NCBI RefSeq assembly: GCF_006716905.1
Contig: NZ_VFPV01000001.1
Span: 994,001-1,058,000, forward strand
Reading direction: 5' to 3'
DNA: 64,000 bases
From: Acidovorax temperans
Lineage (GTDB): Bacteria > Pseudomonadota > Gammaproteobacteria > Burkholderiales > Burkholderiaceae_C
In this document: in pieces, positions 9,345 through 18,964 of the stretch
Numbering within the stretch: the stretch's first letter is position 1
Layout: the number at the start of each line of letters is the position of its first letter
Position numbers and translations under genes: made by a program
The notes under the pieces: model-generated
What the model was told of the DNA's origin: nothing
Databases searched by the model: none
What the model saw: only the letters and a program-made list of their open reading frames with translations

Positions 9345-9393
9345 CTGGCATTGCGCAATCGCGGGCTTTTGTTTATTGGCAGCGCTGGCGCGA

Positions 9394-10563
9394 TCAGTTG
9401 TCGCGCGCAGCCTTGGCAGTGTCGGTGAAGTCGCTGAACACGCCGTCCACCCCCAGGTTGAAGAACAGCTTGTACTCGGCCTTGGGGTCGCCCTTGAAGT
9501 CCGACGCCAGGCGCTTGGCTTCATTGCGGAAGGTGTAGGCATGCACAAACAGGCCTGCGGCGTGGGCGTCCTTCACCACCGAGGTGGCGGGCATCATCAC
9601 GCGGTCGCGCTCGTCGATCTTGCCGTCGCCGTTCAGGTCGTCGGGCTTTCCGTCCTTGTTGGCGTCCACCTGCTTGGAAGGGATCAGGTACGGCTTCCAG
9701 GGGCCAATGCCATCGGCGTAGGTCTTGATTTCCTTCAGGCCTGCGGGGGTCAGCAGGCTGGCAAAGGTGCGCGAGTCGCCGGCCACGGCAAAGTCATAGG
9801 GCTTGTCGTAGGGGGCCGTGAGGTCCATGCTGCCATCGGCGTTCACGTCGTTGGCATCCACCAGCTGCACCAGGCGAACCTGGGTCTTGGTGCGCAGGTA
9901 CTTGAGGTTGGACACCTCGAACGACTGCACGATCACCGGCGACGCCTTGGTGGTGTAACCGTACTTGGACAGCACGGCCAGCAGGCGATCTTCCAGCGGC
10001 AGGCCCAGCTTGGCGTGGTAGGTGGGGTGCTTGGTTTCGGGGTACACGCCCACGGTGCGGCCGGCCTTGGTGCCTTCGGCCTTGGCCAGGTCCAGCACTT
10101 CTTCAAACGTAGGGATCTGGAACTTGCCGTTGAACGACTGGTCACGGTCCGACAGGGGCTGCACGGCGCGCAGGGTCTTGAGTTCGGCCAGGGTGAAGTC
10201 AGAGACGAACCAGCCTTCTTCGTTCACGCCGTCCACGTTCTTGGTGGTCTTGCGGCTGGCGAATTCGGGGCGGGTGGCCACGTCGGTGGTGCCGGTGATG
10301 TTGGGCTCGTGGCGGGCCACCAGCACGCCGTCCTTGGTGGCAACGAGGTCGGGCTCGATGAAGTCGGCGCCCATGTCGATGGCGAGCTTGTAGCTTTCCA
10401 GCGTGTGGTCAGGCCGGTAGCCGCTGGCGCCGCGGTGGCCAATCACCAAGGGGGTGTCGCCGTTGAGTGTGGGGTAGCTGGGGCTGTCGCTGCCGCCGCA
10501 GGCTGCCAACGCAAGGGCTGCCGTCAGCGCCAGGGCCGCAGGACGAATGCTGAATGTGTGCAT
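9394..10563 (-). CDS. glpQ: Glycerophosphodiester phosphodiesterase lipoprotein
   Basis: Hydrolyses glycerophosphodiesters to glycerol-3-phosphate and an alcohol, in the periplasm or on the outer membrane. The N-terminus is a lipoprotein signal ending ALAACGG. The GDPD domain shows [38 protein letters not shown] and YPETKHP, which hold the catalytic His, Glu and Asp residues. ATG 10563 was chosen for the strong RBS (AAGAGGAGAAG). Two acidic calcium-type loops are inserted: [12 protein letters not shown] and a double loop beginning [10 protein letters not shown]. The product is 389 residues. Its terminator is now separated from it by the IS4-like element, and a MITE-like palindrome abuts the RBS upstream. 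Confidence 0.92.
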   Translation of the reverse strand: MHTFSIRPAALALTAALALAACGGSDSPSYPTLNGDTPLVIGHRGASGYRPDHTLESYKLAIDMGADFIEPDLVATKDGVLVARHEPNITGTTDVATRPEFASRKTTKNVDGVNEEGWFVSDFTLAELKTLRAVQPLSDRDQSFNGKFQIPTFEEVLDLAKAEGTKAGRTVGVYPETKHPTYHAKLGLPLEDRLLAVLSKYGYTTKASPVIVQSFEVSNLKYLRTKTQVRLVQLVDANDVNADGSMDLTAPYDKPYDFAVAGDSRTFASLLTPAGLKEIKTYADGIGPWKPYLIPSKQVDANKDGKPDDLNGDGKIDERDRVMMPATSVVKDAHAAGLFVHAYTFRNEAKRLASDFKGDPKAEYKLFFNLGVDGVFSDFTDTAKAARDN

Positions 10564-10580
10564 GAGCGCTTCTCCTCTTG

Positions 10581-10742
10581 GGATGTCCTGCATAACCCTC
10601 GCGAGTCGGTGATAGTGCGGATCGGGATGGGCCACAAGGCATCTTTTTGCAGCCAATAGCCGGGCTATTGGCAAGAAAAGCAACGCAGTGGACTGCCCGA
10701 GGCCGCGCTATCACAGACCGCAGGGAGTTATGCAGGACATCC
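10581..10742. mobile_element. MITE-like 162-bp palindrome with CTTG duplication
   Basis: Inverted arms of about 40 bp start with identical GGATGTCCTGCATAAC and continue with a few mismatches. The centre is a second hairpin, GCCAATAGCC and GGCTATTGGC, around one base. The four bases CTTG flank both sides (10577-10580, 10743-10746) as a target duplication. There is no coding capacity for a transposase. It lies directly before the glpQ RBS. The parent element is not recognised. Confidence 0.75.
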
Positions 10743-10746
10743 CTTG

Positions 10747-11004
10747 GTATGCGTGTAGTGAACCGGCCGACTGTGGGGGCATTCTGTGACAACACCATGA
10801 CGGTGCATAGGGGTAAGCACCCTACCTTGGCCGCCGCCATTCACACCCCACGGCGGTGCATTCGAGCACCAATTCAATGCAAAAAGGCCACCAATTCACC
10901 AAGCTTGTGCAGATTTTCGGCATGACCTTATGACGCTTTGACATAATGTCGCATTGCAGCAAGCAACGGCTGCTTTTTTTTGACCTCCACAAGCCTCTTC
11001 AACC
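10747..11004. promoter_or_regulatory. gdhA upstream region
   Basis: This 258-bp gap holds no supported gene. A TTGACA-like hexamer lies at about 10935-10940, and a small dyad GACATAATGTC at about 10937-10947 could be an operator. A T8 run follows near 10974. No clear RBS precedes the gdhA ATG. Promoter assignment is tentative. Confidence 0.3.
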
Positions 11005-12348
11005 ATGAAATACGACTCCGTTGGCAGCTTCCTTTCGCAGGTGGCTCTTCGCAATCCCGGTCAACCTGAATTCCTGCAAGCTGTCACGGAAGTGATGGAA
11101 AGCCTGTGGCCTTTCATCGAGAAGAATCCCCGCTACGCAGAGCAAGGCCTGCTGGAGCGTCTGGTCGAACCCGAGCGCGTGGTGATGTTCCGCGTGTCCT
11201 GGACGGACGACGACGGCACCGTGCAGGTCAACCGCGGCTATCGCATCCAGCACAGCATGGCCATTGGCCCCTACAAGGGCGGCCTGCGCTTCCACCCCTC
11301 GGTGAACCTGTCGGTGCTGAAGTTCCTGGCATTCGAGCAAACCTTCAAGAACGCGCTGACCACCCTGCCCATGGGCGGCGGCAAGGGTGGCTCCGACTTC
11401 GACCCCAAGGGCAAGAGCCCTGCAGAAGTCATGCGCTTTTGCCAGGCTTTCGTGACCGAGCTGTACCGCCACGTCGGCCCCGACACCGATGTGCCTGCAG
11501 GCGACATCGGCGTGGGTGGCCGCGAAGTGGGCTACATGGCCGGCATGTACAAGAAGCTGGCCAACAACGCTTCCAGCGTGTTCACCGGCAAGGGCCTGAG
11601 CTTCGGCGGCTCGCTGATCCGCCCTGAAGCCACTGGCTACGGCACGGTGTACTTTGCCGACGAAATGCTCAAGACCCGCGGCAAGTCCTTCAAGGGCATG
11701 CGCGTGTCGGTGTCCGGCTCGGGCAATGTGGCCCAGTACGCCGTCGAAAAGGCCATGGAACTGGGCGCCAAGGTCGTCACCGTGTCCGACTCCAGCGGCA
11801 CCATCATTGACGAAGAAGGCTTCACCCCAGAGAAGCTGGCCATCCTGATGGACGTGAAGAACCACCACTACGGCCGCGTGAGTGACTACGCTGCCCGCAC
11901 CGGTGTGAAGTTCGAAGCAGGCGTGCGCCCCTGGCATGTGCCGGTGGACATCGCCCTGCCCTGCGCCACCCAGAACGAGCTGGACGAGAACGACGCCAAG
12001 CTGCTCATCAAGAACGGCGTGCTGTGCGTGGCCGAAGGCGCGAACATGCCTTCGACCATCGAAGCGGCCAAGGCCTTCGAAGCCGCTGGCGTGCTGTACG
12101 CCCCCGGCAAGGCATCCAACGCCGGTGGCGTGGCCACTTCCGGCCTGGAAATGAGCCAGAACGCCATGCGCATCAGCTGGACCCGCGAAGAAGTGGACGC
12201 GCGCCTGCTGCAGATCATGCAAGGCATCCACGCCGCCTGCCTGAAGTATGGCAAGCGCGCCGATGGCAGCGTGAGCTATATCGACGGCGCCAACGTGGCG
12301 GGCTTCGTGAAGGTGGCCGACGCCATGCTGGCCCAAGGAGTGATCTGA
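11005..12348 (+). CDS. gdhA: NADP-specific glutamate dehydrogenase
   Basis: Makes glutamate from 2-oxoglutarate and ammonium with NADPH in the cytoplasm. The length of 447 aa fits the hexameric small GDH class. The substrate motif KGGLRFHPSVNLSVLKFL and the catalytic-lysine block LPMGGGKGGSDFDPKG are intact, followed by a Rossmann domain with VSGSGNVAQYA. The C-terminus (SYIDGANVAGFVKVADAML) is typical. The gene stands alone with its own terminator downstream, as expected for an ammonium-regulated gene. The codon use is strongly biased, as for a well-expressed gene. Confidence 0.96.
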   Translation: MKYDSVGSFLSQVALRNPGQPEFLQAVTEVMESLWPFIEKNPRYAEQGLLERLVEPERVVMFRVSWTDDDGTVQVNRGYRIQHSMAIGPYKGGLRFHPSVNLSVLKFLAFEQTFKNALTTLPMGGGKGGSDFDPKGKSPAEVMRFCQAFVTELYRHVGPDTDVPAGDIGVGGREVGYMAGMYKKLANNASSVFTGKGLSFGGSLIRPEATGYGTVYFADEMLKTRGKSFKGMRVSVSGSGNVAQYAVEKAMELGAKVVTVSDSSGTIIDEEGFTPEKLAILMDVKNHHYGRVSDYAARTGVKFEAGVRPWHVPVDIALPCATQNELDENDAKLLIKNGVLCVAEGANMPSTIEAAKAFEAAGVLYAPGKASNAGGVATSGLEMSQNAMRISWTREEVDARLLQIMQGIHAACLKYGKRADGSVSYIDGANVAGFVKVADAMLAQGVI

Positions 12349-12393
12349 CATCCATGCCGCACAGGGTGCCGAGTGGCGCCTGCCGGTCAACAC

Positions 12394-12416
12394 CAAGGGG
12401 CTTCGGCCCCTTTTTT
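12394..12416 (+). terminator. gdhA rho-independent terminator
   Basis: A GGGGC stem, TTCG tetraloop and GCCCC stem are followed by T6, 46 bases after the gdhA stop. A textbook intrinsic terminator. Confidence 0.9.
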
Positions 12417-12656
12417 CATGGGCGTGTCGGTGGATGTGCCGATGCCGGTATGCTCACTGCCTGGACAATATGTCAGCAAAGGTAACCCCTTTCCTCAAGG
12501 AGACGCGCGCGTGGAAATTTTCAGCTTCCTCAATCTCATGGTCGAGAAGGCAGGCTCTGATCTGTTCTTCAGTGTGGGAGCCCCTGTCAACTTGAAGATC
12601 GAGGGCATTACCCACCCGCTGAAAATGCCCGCGCTGCGCCCGGGGCAGGTCAAGCA

Positions 12657-13320
12657 AGTAACCATCCCCCGGCAAAGCCGGGGGCATTCGGGATGTGAGC
12701 CGCTCAAAGCGGCTGTAAGGGGTCGCTAACGCGGCCCCTCATTCTTGGGGCCACCTATCGGTGGCTACTCACCTCCATAGACCGAGTTGGTCCAACCTCT
12801 CGTCTTCCTTCTCCTGGTTTCGGATGTACTCCCGTATCACCGCTTCGTCGCGTCCCACCGTCGAGACGAAGTACCCTCGCGCCCAGAAGTGCTGACCCAC
12901 GAAGTTGCGCTTTCGCTCTCCGTACACCCGCGCAAGGTGGATTGCGCTCTTGCCTTTGATAAAGCCCACCACCTGCGACACCGAGTACTTCGGTGGGATC
13001 GACAGCATCATGTGCACGTGATCGGGCATCAGATGCCCCTCTTCAACCCTGCATTCCTTTTGCGCGGCCAACTTTCTGAATACCTCACCCAGGTGTTCGC
13101 GTAGCTGCTTGTACAGCGTTCGCCTTCGACACTTGGGGATGAAGACCACGTGATATTTGCAATCCCAGGCCGTGTGACTCAAACTTTCATACTTGTCCAT
13201 CGTGTTTCTTCCTTTCGTTTGCTTGGCGGCTCACGATTGAAAGTCTCTACGGTGGACAACCTCCTGAAAAGTCAAACTTCTACTGCCTCCCCGGCAGAGC
13301 CGGGGGGCCTCCTTTTGGTA
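12657..13320 (-). mobile_element. IS200/IS605-type element, single-gene
   Basis: About 664 bp, with no inverted repeats or target duplication, as expected for this family. Subterminal hairpins are visible: CCCCCGGC, AAA loop, GCCGGGGG at 12666-12684, and CCCCGGC, AGA loop, GCCGGGG at 13289-13305. The boundaries were set by restoring the PilU reading frame and may shift by a base or two. The only gene is a Y1 transposase on the minus strand; no tnpB or omega-RNA region is present. The orientation is opposite to pilU. Confidence 0.88.
12769..13200 (-). CDS. tnpA: IS200/IS605 Y1 transposase TnpA
   Basis: A 143-residue HUH single-strand transposase. The metal-binding HUH motif is H61-V-H63 in MPDHVHMMLSIP. 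The catalytic tyrosine is probably Y125 in REYIRNQE. The N-terminal CKYHVVFIPKCRRR is typical of IS200-like TnpA. It is intact, so the element may still be mobile. Such enzymes excise single-stranded DNA and could restore pilU precisely. Confidence 0.95.
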   Translation of the reverse strand: MDKYESLSHTAWDCKYHVVFIPKCRRRTLYKQLREHLGEVFRKLAAQKECRVEEGHLMPDHVHMMLSIPPKYSVSQVVGFIKGKSAIHLARVYGERKRNFVGQHFWARGYFVSTVGRDEAVIREYIRNQEKEDERLDQLGLWR

Positions 13321-14304
13321 GCTAGCCTATTCGGTGATGAACGAGCGCCAGATCAGCGAGTTCGAAGCCAAGATGGAGATGAACCTCTCGATCTCGGCCG
13401 AAAACCTGGGGCGCTTCCGGGTGAACGTGTTCGTGCAGCGCGGCGAAACCGGCATGGTGATTCGCTACATCAAGAACAAGATTCCGCCGCTGGCTGCCCT
13501 GGGCCTGCCGCCTGTGCTGGAAAAGCTGGTGATGCGCAAGCGCGGCCTGGTGCTGGTGACGGGCGCCACGGGTTCGGGCAAATCGACCACGCTGGCGTCC
13601 ATGCTCAACTACCGCAACGAAAACGCCACGGGCCACATCCTCACCATTGAAGACCCGCTCGAGTTTCTGCACGCCCACAAGCTCTCGGTGGTAGACCAGC
13701 GCGAGGTGGGCATTGACACCCATTCCTACGAAGAAGCCCTGAAAAACGCCCTGCGCGAGGCGCCCGACGTGATCATGATCGGCGAAATCCGCGACCGCAA
13801 TACCATGAAGCAGGCGATTGCCTACGCAGAAACGGGGCACCTGTGCCTGTCCACACTGCACGCCAACAACGCCAACCAGGCGATGGAGCGGGTGATCAAC
13901 TTCTTCCCCGAAGAAGCGCACCGGCAGTTGCTGGTGGACCTGAGCCTGAACCTGGCGGGCGTGGTGTCGCAGCGGCTGATTCCCGGCCTGCACGAAAAGC
14001 TGGTGCCGGCGGTGGAAGTGATGCTCAACTCTTCCTACATCTCCGACCTGATCGCCAAAGGCGAGTTCTCGGGCATCAAGGAGGCCATGGGACGCAGCAC
14101 CGAGATTGGCATGTGCACCTTTGACCAGGCGCTTTACCAGCTCTACACCGAAAACCGTATTTCGCTGGACGAAGCGCTGCACAACGCCGACTCGCGCACC
14201 GACCTGGCACTGCGCGTGCGCCTGGCAGCAGGGGTTTCGACGCAGGACGCTGGCGATCTGTCCATCGACACGTCCTCGCCCATCCAGTCGGCTGCACGGT
14301 TGGC

Positions 14305-15522
14305 TTGACGGCAAGCGCGCGGATGCAGCACTGGCCGTTTCCGCCGTTTTTTAGGGATGCCGCAGGGGAAGACACCCTGGCGGGGGCAGCGGCCATCGTC
14401 TTCACCACCACGAACGAAACCCGCCACGGTGCACTGGAGCGGTTTGACCTTCAGGCACAGCTGACCGTACTGATGCCGCACGAAGGGGCTGCCGCCATCA
14501 CGCTGCCTTTCTCGGCCATCAAGAGCATTCAGCTCATGCCGCCCATTGTGCTGACCTCTGACGAGGAACCCACCCGGCGCTACCAGGCTGCGGGTGGGCA
14601 TGCGGTCAACGCCACGCCTCGCCCCTTCACCGTGCAGTTCACGGATGGCGAACTTTGTGGTGATGCGCGAGTCACCCCGAGGATGAAAAGAACCCCTCTT
14701 GTTCTCTCGCTGGCCCTGGTAGCGGCCGTGAGCGTGGGCTGCGCCACGCTCGACGCCAAACAGCGCGAATGGATTTTTCAGCCCAGCGACCGCAGCTGGG
14801 GCGGCGCGCAGTCCACCGAAGGCATGCAGGATGTGTGGATTGAATTGCCCACGCAGGCCGACGGCAAGCCAGAGCAACTGCACGGCCTGTGGCTGCCGCA
14901 GCCGCAGGCTGATGCGCCCGTGCTGCTGTACCTGCATGGTGCGCGCTGGAACGTGGCGGGCTCGTCCGGCCGCATCCGGCGCATGCACGAGCTGGGCTTT
15001 TCGGTGCTGGCAATTGACTACCGGGGCTTTGGTAAAAGCAGCGCCGGGCTGCCGTCTGAAGCGTCTTCCGCCGAAGATGCGCGCGCCGCTTGGCAATGGC
15101 TGGCCGCCCAGTACCCCGACCGCCCCCGCTACATCTTCGGCCACTCGCTGGGCGGCGCCATTGCCATCGAACTGGCGCGCCAGGTGCAGGACGAACAGGG
15201 CACGATGGTGGAAGGCACCTTCACCAGCATTCCTGACGTGGTGAGCACCTTCCGCTGGGGTTGGCTGCCCGTGTCGCCGCTGATCACGCAGCGCTTTGAG
15301 TCGGTGCGCAAGGTGGGCGAGATTGGCTCGCCCCTCTTGGTGGTGCACGGCAGCGAAGACCGCCTGATCCAGCCCGCGCTGGGCCGCAAGCTGTACGAGG
15401 CCGCCCAGGAACCCAAGCAATTCGTGCTGGTGGAAGGCGGCTCGCACCACAACACAAACGCCATCGGCCAGGGCCAATACCGGCAGGCGATGGCCTCGCT
15501 GTTCCGCCTGCCCACACGCTGA
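14305..15522 (+). CDS. Alpha/beta hydrolase lipoprotein with fused N-terminal remnant
   Basis: The open frame holds two unlike parts. From ATG 14683 there is a lipoprotein signal (ending VAAVSVGC), then a serine hydrolase fold: YLHGARWNVAG, the nucleophile elbow GHSLGG, the acid in HGSEDRLI and the His in GGSHHN. The substrate is unknown. The first 126 codons (14305-14682) encode a soluble segment with FTTTNETRHGALERFDL and PFTVQFTDGE. This resembles, from memory, the N-terminus of type IV pilus or type II secretion assembly ATPases in Burkholderiales. A signal peptide in mid-protein argues that 14683 is the true start and that the upstream part is a truncated gene joined by deletion. TTG 14305 overlaps the pilU stop; ATG 14323 is another option. 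Confidence 0.7.
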   Translation: MTASARMQHWPFPPFFRDAAGEDTLAGAAAIVFTTTNETRHGALERFDLQAQLTVLMPHEGAAAITLPFSAIKSIQLMPPIVLTSDEEPTRRYQAAGGHAVNATPRPFTVQFTDGELCGDARVTPRMKRTPLVLSLALVAAVSVGCATLDAKQREWIFQPSDRSWGGAQSTEGMQDVWIELPTQADGKPEQLHGLWLPQPQADAPVLLYLHGARWNVAGSSGRIRRMHELGFSVLAIDYRGFGKSSAGLPSEASSAEDARAAWQWLAAQYPDRPRYIFGHSLGGAIAIELARQVQDEQGTMVEGTFTSIPDVVSTFRWGWLPVSPLITQRFESVRKVGEIGSPLLVVHGSEDRLIQPALGRKLYEAAQEPKQFVLVEGGSHHNTNAIGQGQYRQAMASLFRLPTR

Positions 15523-15590
15523 ATCCACACCGCGCATCACAAGGCCGCACGGGCCTGCGGCCCGGCACCATCTGGTACGCTCAGCCGGTT

Positions 15591-16835
15591 ATGTCTGCAC
15601 CTTCCGCCACTGCCGGCGCCGCGCTTCCAACGCCTTCCCATCCCTCCGCCAGCCTGGCCATCGTGGTGCTGGCGCTGCTGCTGAGCATTCAGCCCGTCAC
15701 CACCGATTTGTACCTGCCCGCGCTACCCGCCTTGACGCGCGACCTGGGCGCCAGTGTGGCCGCGGGGCAGCTCACGCTCAGCGCCCTGCTGCTGGCCTTT
15801 GGCTGCTCGCAACTGGTGTGGGGCCCGCTGTCAGACCGCTTTGGCCGCCGCCCTGTGCTGCTGGCGGGCCTGGGCATTTACGCGGCGGCATCGGTGGGCA
15901 GCGCCCTGGCACCCAGCATGGCCCTGCTGGTCGTGTGGCGTGTGCTGCAAGGCGCAGCCATGGGCGCGGTGGTGATGTGCGCACGCGCCATCGTGCGCGA
16001 CCTGTACACCCCGCTGGCCGGTGCGCGTGCCATGTCCAAGGCGCTTACCGGGCTGGGCATCGTGGCCTGCCTGTGCGCCCCCGTGGGTGGCCTGCTGGCA
16101 CAGTGGCTGGGCTGGCGCGCCGCCCTGCTGGCCCTGACGGTGTACGCCACCGCCACACTGGCCCTGGTGGCCCTGCGCATGCCCGAAACCATTTCCCACA
16201 AAAACCCCCAGGCCCTGCAACCCGGCACGCTGCTGCGCACCTGGCGCCTGGTGCTGGGCCACCCCAGCTTCTGGGCCTTCACACTGCTCACCACCGCCAC
16301 TTATGGCGGCCTGTTCACTTTCCTCGCAGCCTCGTCATTCGTGTTCATCGAAGTGCTGCAGCTCACCCGCACGCAGTACGGCTGGGTGATGCTATCCACC
16401 AGCGTGGCCTACTTCTGCGGCACCTTTGTGTGCCGCAACCTGCTGGCGCGGCTGGGGCTGCGCCGCTCGGTGGCCATTGCCGGGGCCCTGAGCCTGGCCG
16501 GTGGCACGGGCCTGGCCCTGGTGGCACTGGCTGGCTCACAAAACCCGGTGGCCCTGCTGGCACCGTTTTACCTGTTCATGGTGGCGCACGGCATTCACCA
16601 GCCCTGCGGGCAAACAGGCTCGGTGGCGCCCTTTCCGCAAGCGGCTGGCGTGGCATCGGCCATGAATGGGTTCGTGATGATGCTTGCCGCCTTTGCCACA
16701 GGGGGCTGGGTGGGCTCGCACCTCAATGGCACCGTATGGCCCCTGGTGCAGGGCGTGCTCTTCTGGTCGGTGGTGCTGGGCGCCACGTCCTGGACTTTGG
16801 TACAAAAATTTGGAGAACCGCGACATGCTGCCTGA
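15591..16835 (+). CDS. Bcr/CflA family drug efflux transporter (MFS)
   Basis: A 12-helix inner-membrane proton antiporter of the major facilitator superfamily. The N-terminal helix motif [19 protein letters not shown] and motif [15 protein letters not shown] are characteristic of Bcr/CflA proteins that export drugs such as bicyclomycin or chloramphenicol. Motif C-like glycine/proline content is seen in [19 protein letters not shown]. The length is 414 aa. The stop overlaps the miaA start by 11 bp, so the two genes are probably cotranscribed. The true substrate is unknown. Confidence 0.9.
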   Translation: MSAPSATAGAALPTPSHPSASLAIVVLALLLSIQPVTTDLYLPALPALTRDLGASVAAGQLTLSALLLAFGCSQLVWGPLSDRFGRRPVLLAGLGIYAAASVGSALAPSMALLVVWRVLQGAAMGAVVMCARAIVRDLYTPLAGARAMSKALTGLGIVACLCAPVGGLLAQWLGWRAALLALTVYATATLALVALRMPETISHKNPQALQPGTLLRTWRLVLGHPSFWAFTLLTTATYGGLFTFLAASSFVFIEVLQLTRTQYGWVMLSTSVAYFCGTFVCRNLLARLGLRRSVAIAGALSLAGGTGLALVALAGSQNPVALLAPFYLFMVAHGIHQPCGQTGSVAPFPQAAGVASAMNGFVMMLAAFATGGWVGSHLNGTVWPLVQGVLFWSVVLGATSWTLVQKFGEPRHAA

Positions 16836-17838
16836 ACACCTGCCCAACATTGCGCTGGCAGGCCCCACCGCATCGGGCAAAACCGCCGGGGCGCTGGCCC
16901 TGGCTGCCGTGCTGGGGCGGCGCATGCCGGTGGAGATCATCAGCGTGGACTCGGCCCTGGTGTACCGCGGCATGGACATTGGCACCGCCAAACCCACCGC
17001 GGCAGAGCGTGCCGCCGTGCCGCACCACCTCATCGACATCCGTGACCCGCTGCAGGCCTACAGCGCCGCAGAGTTTGTGCAAGACGCCACGCGCCTCATT
17101 GCCGAGATCCGCTCGCGTGGCGCCCTGCCCCTGCTGGTGGGCGGCACCATGCTGTACTTCAAGGCGCTGCTGGACGGCATTGACGACATGCCCGCCGCCA
17201 ACCCCGAGGTGCGTGCCCAGCTTGAAGCCCAGGCCCAGGCCATTGGCTGGCCCGGCATGCACGCCGAGCTGGCCAAGGTAGACCCCACCACCGCCGCCCG
17301 CCTGGCACCGGGCGACAGCCAGCGCATTCAGCGCGCACTGGAGGTGTGGCATGTGTCGGGCCAGCCGCTGTCAAGCTTTCACACTACAAAAAAAGGAGCT
17401 GCCAGCGCAAGCGCAGCAAGCGCTACAGCCCTTTTTTCCTTAGAACCAGACAACCGTGCCTGGCTGCACGAACGCATTGCCCAGCGGTTTGACGCCATGC
17501 TGGCGGCAGGCTTCATGGACGAAGTGCGCGCCCTGCGTGCACGCGGCGACCTGCATGCCGACCTGCCATCCATGCGCTGCGTGGGTTACCGCCAGGCGTG
17601 GGAAGAGCTGGACTACCAGGCCCGCAAGGGGCCCGATGCGCCGCTGAACATCCCCCACTTTCGCGAGCGCGGCATCGTCGCCACGCGCCAGCTCGCCAAA
17701 CGCCAGGTGACCTGGCTGCGCAGCATGCCCGAGCGCCACGCCATTGCCTGCGACCATCCCACCGCCGTGGCCGAACTGGTGCAAGCCGTGCTGCTGCGGC
17801 TAAACCAGGCCGAGCGCAGCGCAGGCGCCACTGCCTGA
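16825..17838 (+). CDS. miaA: tRNA dimethylallyltransferase MiaA
   Basis: Adds a dimethylallyl group to A37 of tRNAs reading UNN codons, the first step to ms2i6A. The P-loop [25 protein letters not shown], the [15 protein letters not shown] block and [14 protein letters not shown] are intact, as is the C-terminal [16 protein letters not shown] 16825 was chosen because TGGAGAA lies just upstream and it gives the normal length, 337 aa. Residues about 188-206 ([16 protein letters not shown]) come from an in-frame copy of the dispersed repeat and are not typical of the family. Confidence 0.95.
   Translation: MLPEHLPNIALAGPTASGKTAGALALAAVLGRRMPVEIISVDSALVYRGMDIGTAKPTAAERAAVPHHLIDIRDPLQAYSAAEFVQDATRLIAEIRSRGALPLLVGGTMLYFKALLDGIDDMPAANPEVRAQLEAQAQAIGWPGMHAELAKVDPTTAARLAPGDSQRIQRALEVWHVSGQPLSSFHTTKKGAASASAASATALFSLEPDNRAWLHERIAQRFDAMLAAGFMDEVRALRARGDLHADLPSMRCVGYRQAWEELDYQARKGPDAPLNIPHFRERGIVATRQLAKRQVTWLRSMPERHAIACDHPTAVAELVQAVLLRLNQAERSAGATA
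17386..17438. repeat. Dispersed palindromic repeat, in-frame copy in miaA
   Basis: An A7 run and GGAGCTGCCAGCGC on the left, GCGCTACAGCCC and a T6 run on the right, form imperfect arms around an 11-base loop. It encodes an Ala/Ser-rich insert between conserved MiaA blocks. Confidence 0.65.
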
Positions 17839-17848
17839 CCTGTCACCC

Positions 17849-18523
<675 letters not shown>

Positions 18524-18532
18524 AGCCTTCGG

Positions 18533-18964
18533 TTACTCGATGTGCAGGCGCTGCGCGTTGCTGGCCTGCTTCTTGGGCAGGGTCAGCGTCAACACGCCGT
18601 TGTCGTACTTGGCCTTGGCCTGGCTGGCGTCCACATCGGCGGGCAGCGCAAAGCTGCGGGCCACCTGGCCAAAGTAGCGCTCTGAGCGCAGCACCTTTTC
18701 GCCGTCTGTTTGCTGGTCGTGCTGGCGCACCTCGGCGCGCAGGCTCACCACATTGCCTTCGAGCGAGACATGGATGTCCTCCTTGGCCACACCGGGCACC
18801 TCGGCGTGCACGGTGTAGCCGCCGTCAGACTCTTTCACATCCACTTTGATCTGTGCAGGCGAGGGCAGGCCGTCGCCGTGCAGCGGGCGCACGTAAAAAC
18901 CCTGCGCCACATCTTTGAAGAACTCGTCCAGCAAACTGCCGCCACGGGGAATCAGAGAACTCAT
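18533..18964 (-). CDS. Small heat shock protein, Hsp20 family
   Basis: A cytoplasmic ATP-independent holdase of 143 residues. The alpha-crystallin domain runs from about residue 38 to 132 (IKVDVKESDGGYTVHAEVPG through YDNGVLTLTLPKK). The C-terminal L-H-I tripeptide resembles the I-x-I oligomerisation motif. ATG 18964 was chosen because AAGGAGC lies 6 bases upstream. The gene is antisense to both neighbours and ends 9 bp from the ABC ATPase stop. No sigma-32 promoter could be confirmed in the 222-bp upstream gap. Confidence 0.93.
   Translation of the reverse strand: MSSLIPRGGSLLDEFFKDVAQGFYVRPLHGDGLPSPAQIKVDVKESDGGYTVHAEVPGVAKEDIHVSLEGNVVSLRAEVRQHDQQTDGEKVLRSERYFGQVARSFALPADVDASQAKAKYDNGVLTLTLPKKQASNAQRLHIE

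Larger units (their letters stand above)
7957..9353 (+). mobile_element. IS4-family insertion sequence, IS4-like
   Basis: A complete 1397-bp element. The terminal inverted repeats are AATGCCAGTCAGTTAAG (7958-7974) and its exact complement (9336-9352), with outermost bases T and G. The 10-bp target duplication CGCAATCGCG lies at 7947-7956 and 9354-9363. From memory the ends resemble those of E. coli IS4 itself. A single intact transposase gene fills the element. Perfect ends and an unmutated duplication suggest a recent insertion. Confidence 0.93.
7938..9372. terminator. Bidirectional terminator split by an IS
   Basis: The left arm ACAAAAGCCCGC (7938-7949) and right arm GCGGGCTTTTGT (9361-9372) would form a perfect 12-bp stem with loop AATC if the IS and one target-site copy are removed. 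The stem carries A and T runs on both sides, so it would have ended transcription of both mutL and the convergent glpQ. The insertion now separates the arms by 1.4 kb. Confidence 0.85.
12511..14308 (+). pseudogene. pilU: Twitching motility ATPase PilU, split by an IS
   Basis: PilU is the accessory type IV pilus retraction ATPase. The reading starts at GTG 12511 (AAGGAGA 7 bases upstream) with MEIFSFLNLMVEKAGSDLFF and runs to PGQVKQ. It is then interrupted by an IS200/IS605 element at 12657 and resumes at 13321 with LAYSVMNERQISEFEAK. Removing the element restores one 377-residue frame, the normal PilU length. The downstream part keeps Walker A GATGSGKSTT, Walker B VIMIGEIRD and the His box GHLCLSTLHANN. 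It could be translated from GTG 13334 or ATG 13337, but would lack part of the N-terminal domain. No pilT is adjacent. Confidence 0.9.

Noticed and set aside
10640..10680. Hairpin GCCAATAGCC/GGCTATTGGC as a stand-alone terminator
   Set aside because: It is the centre of the larger MITE-like palindrome and lies upstream of genes on both sides.
14143..15540. Minus-strand 465-codon frame opposite the hydrolase
   Set aside because: No recognisable motif; the plus strand has the complete catalytic triad and signal peptide.
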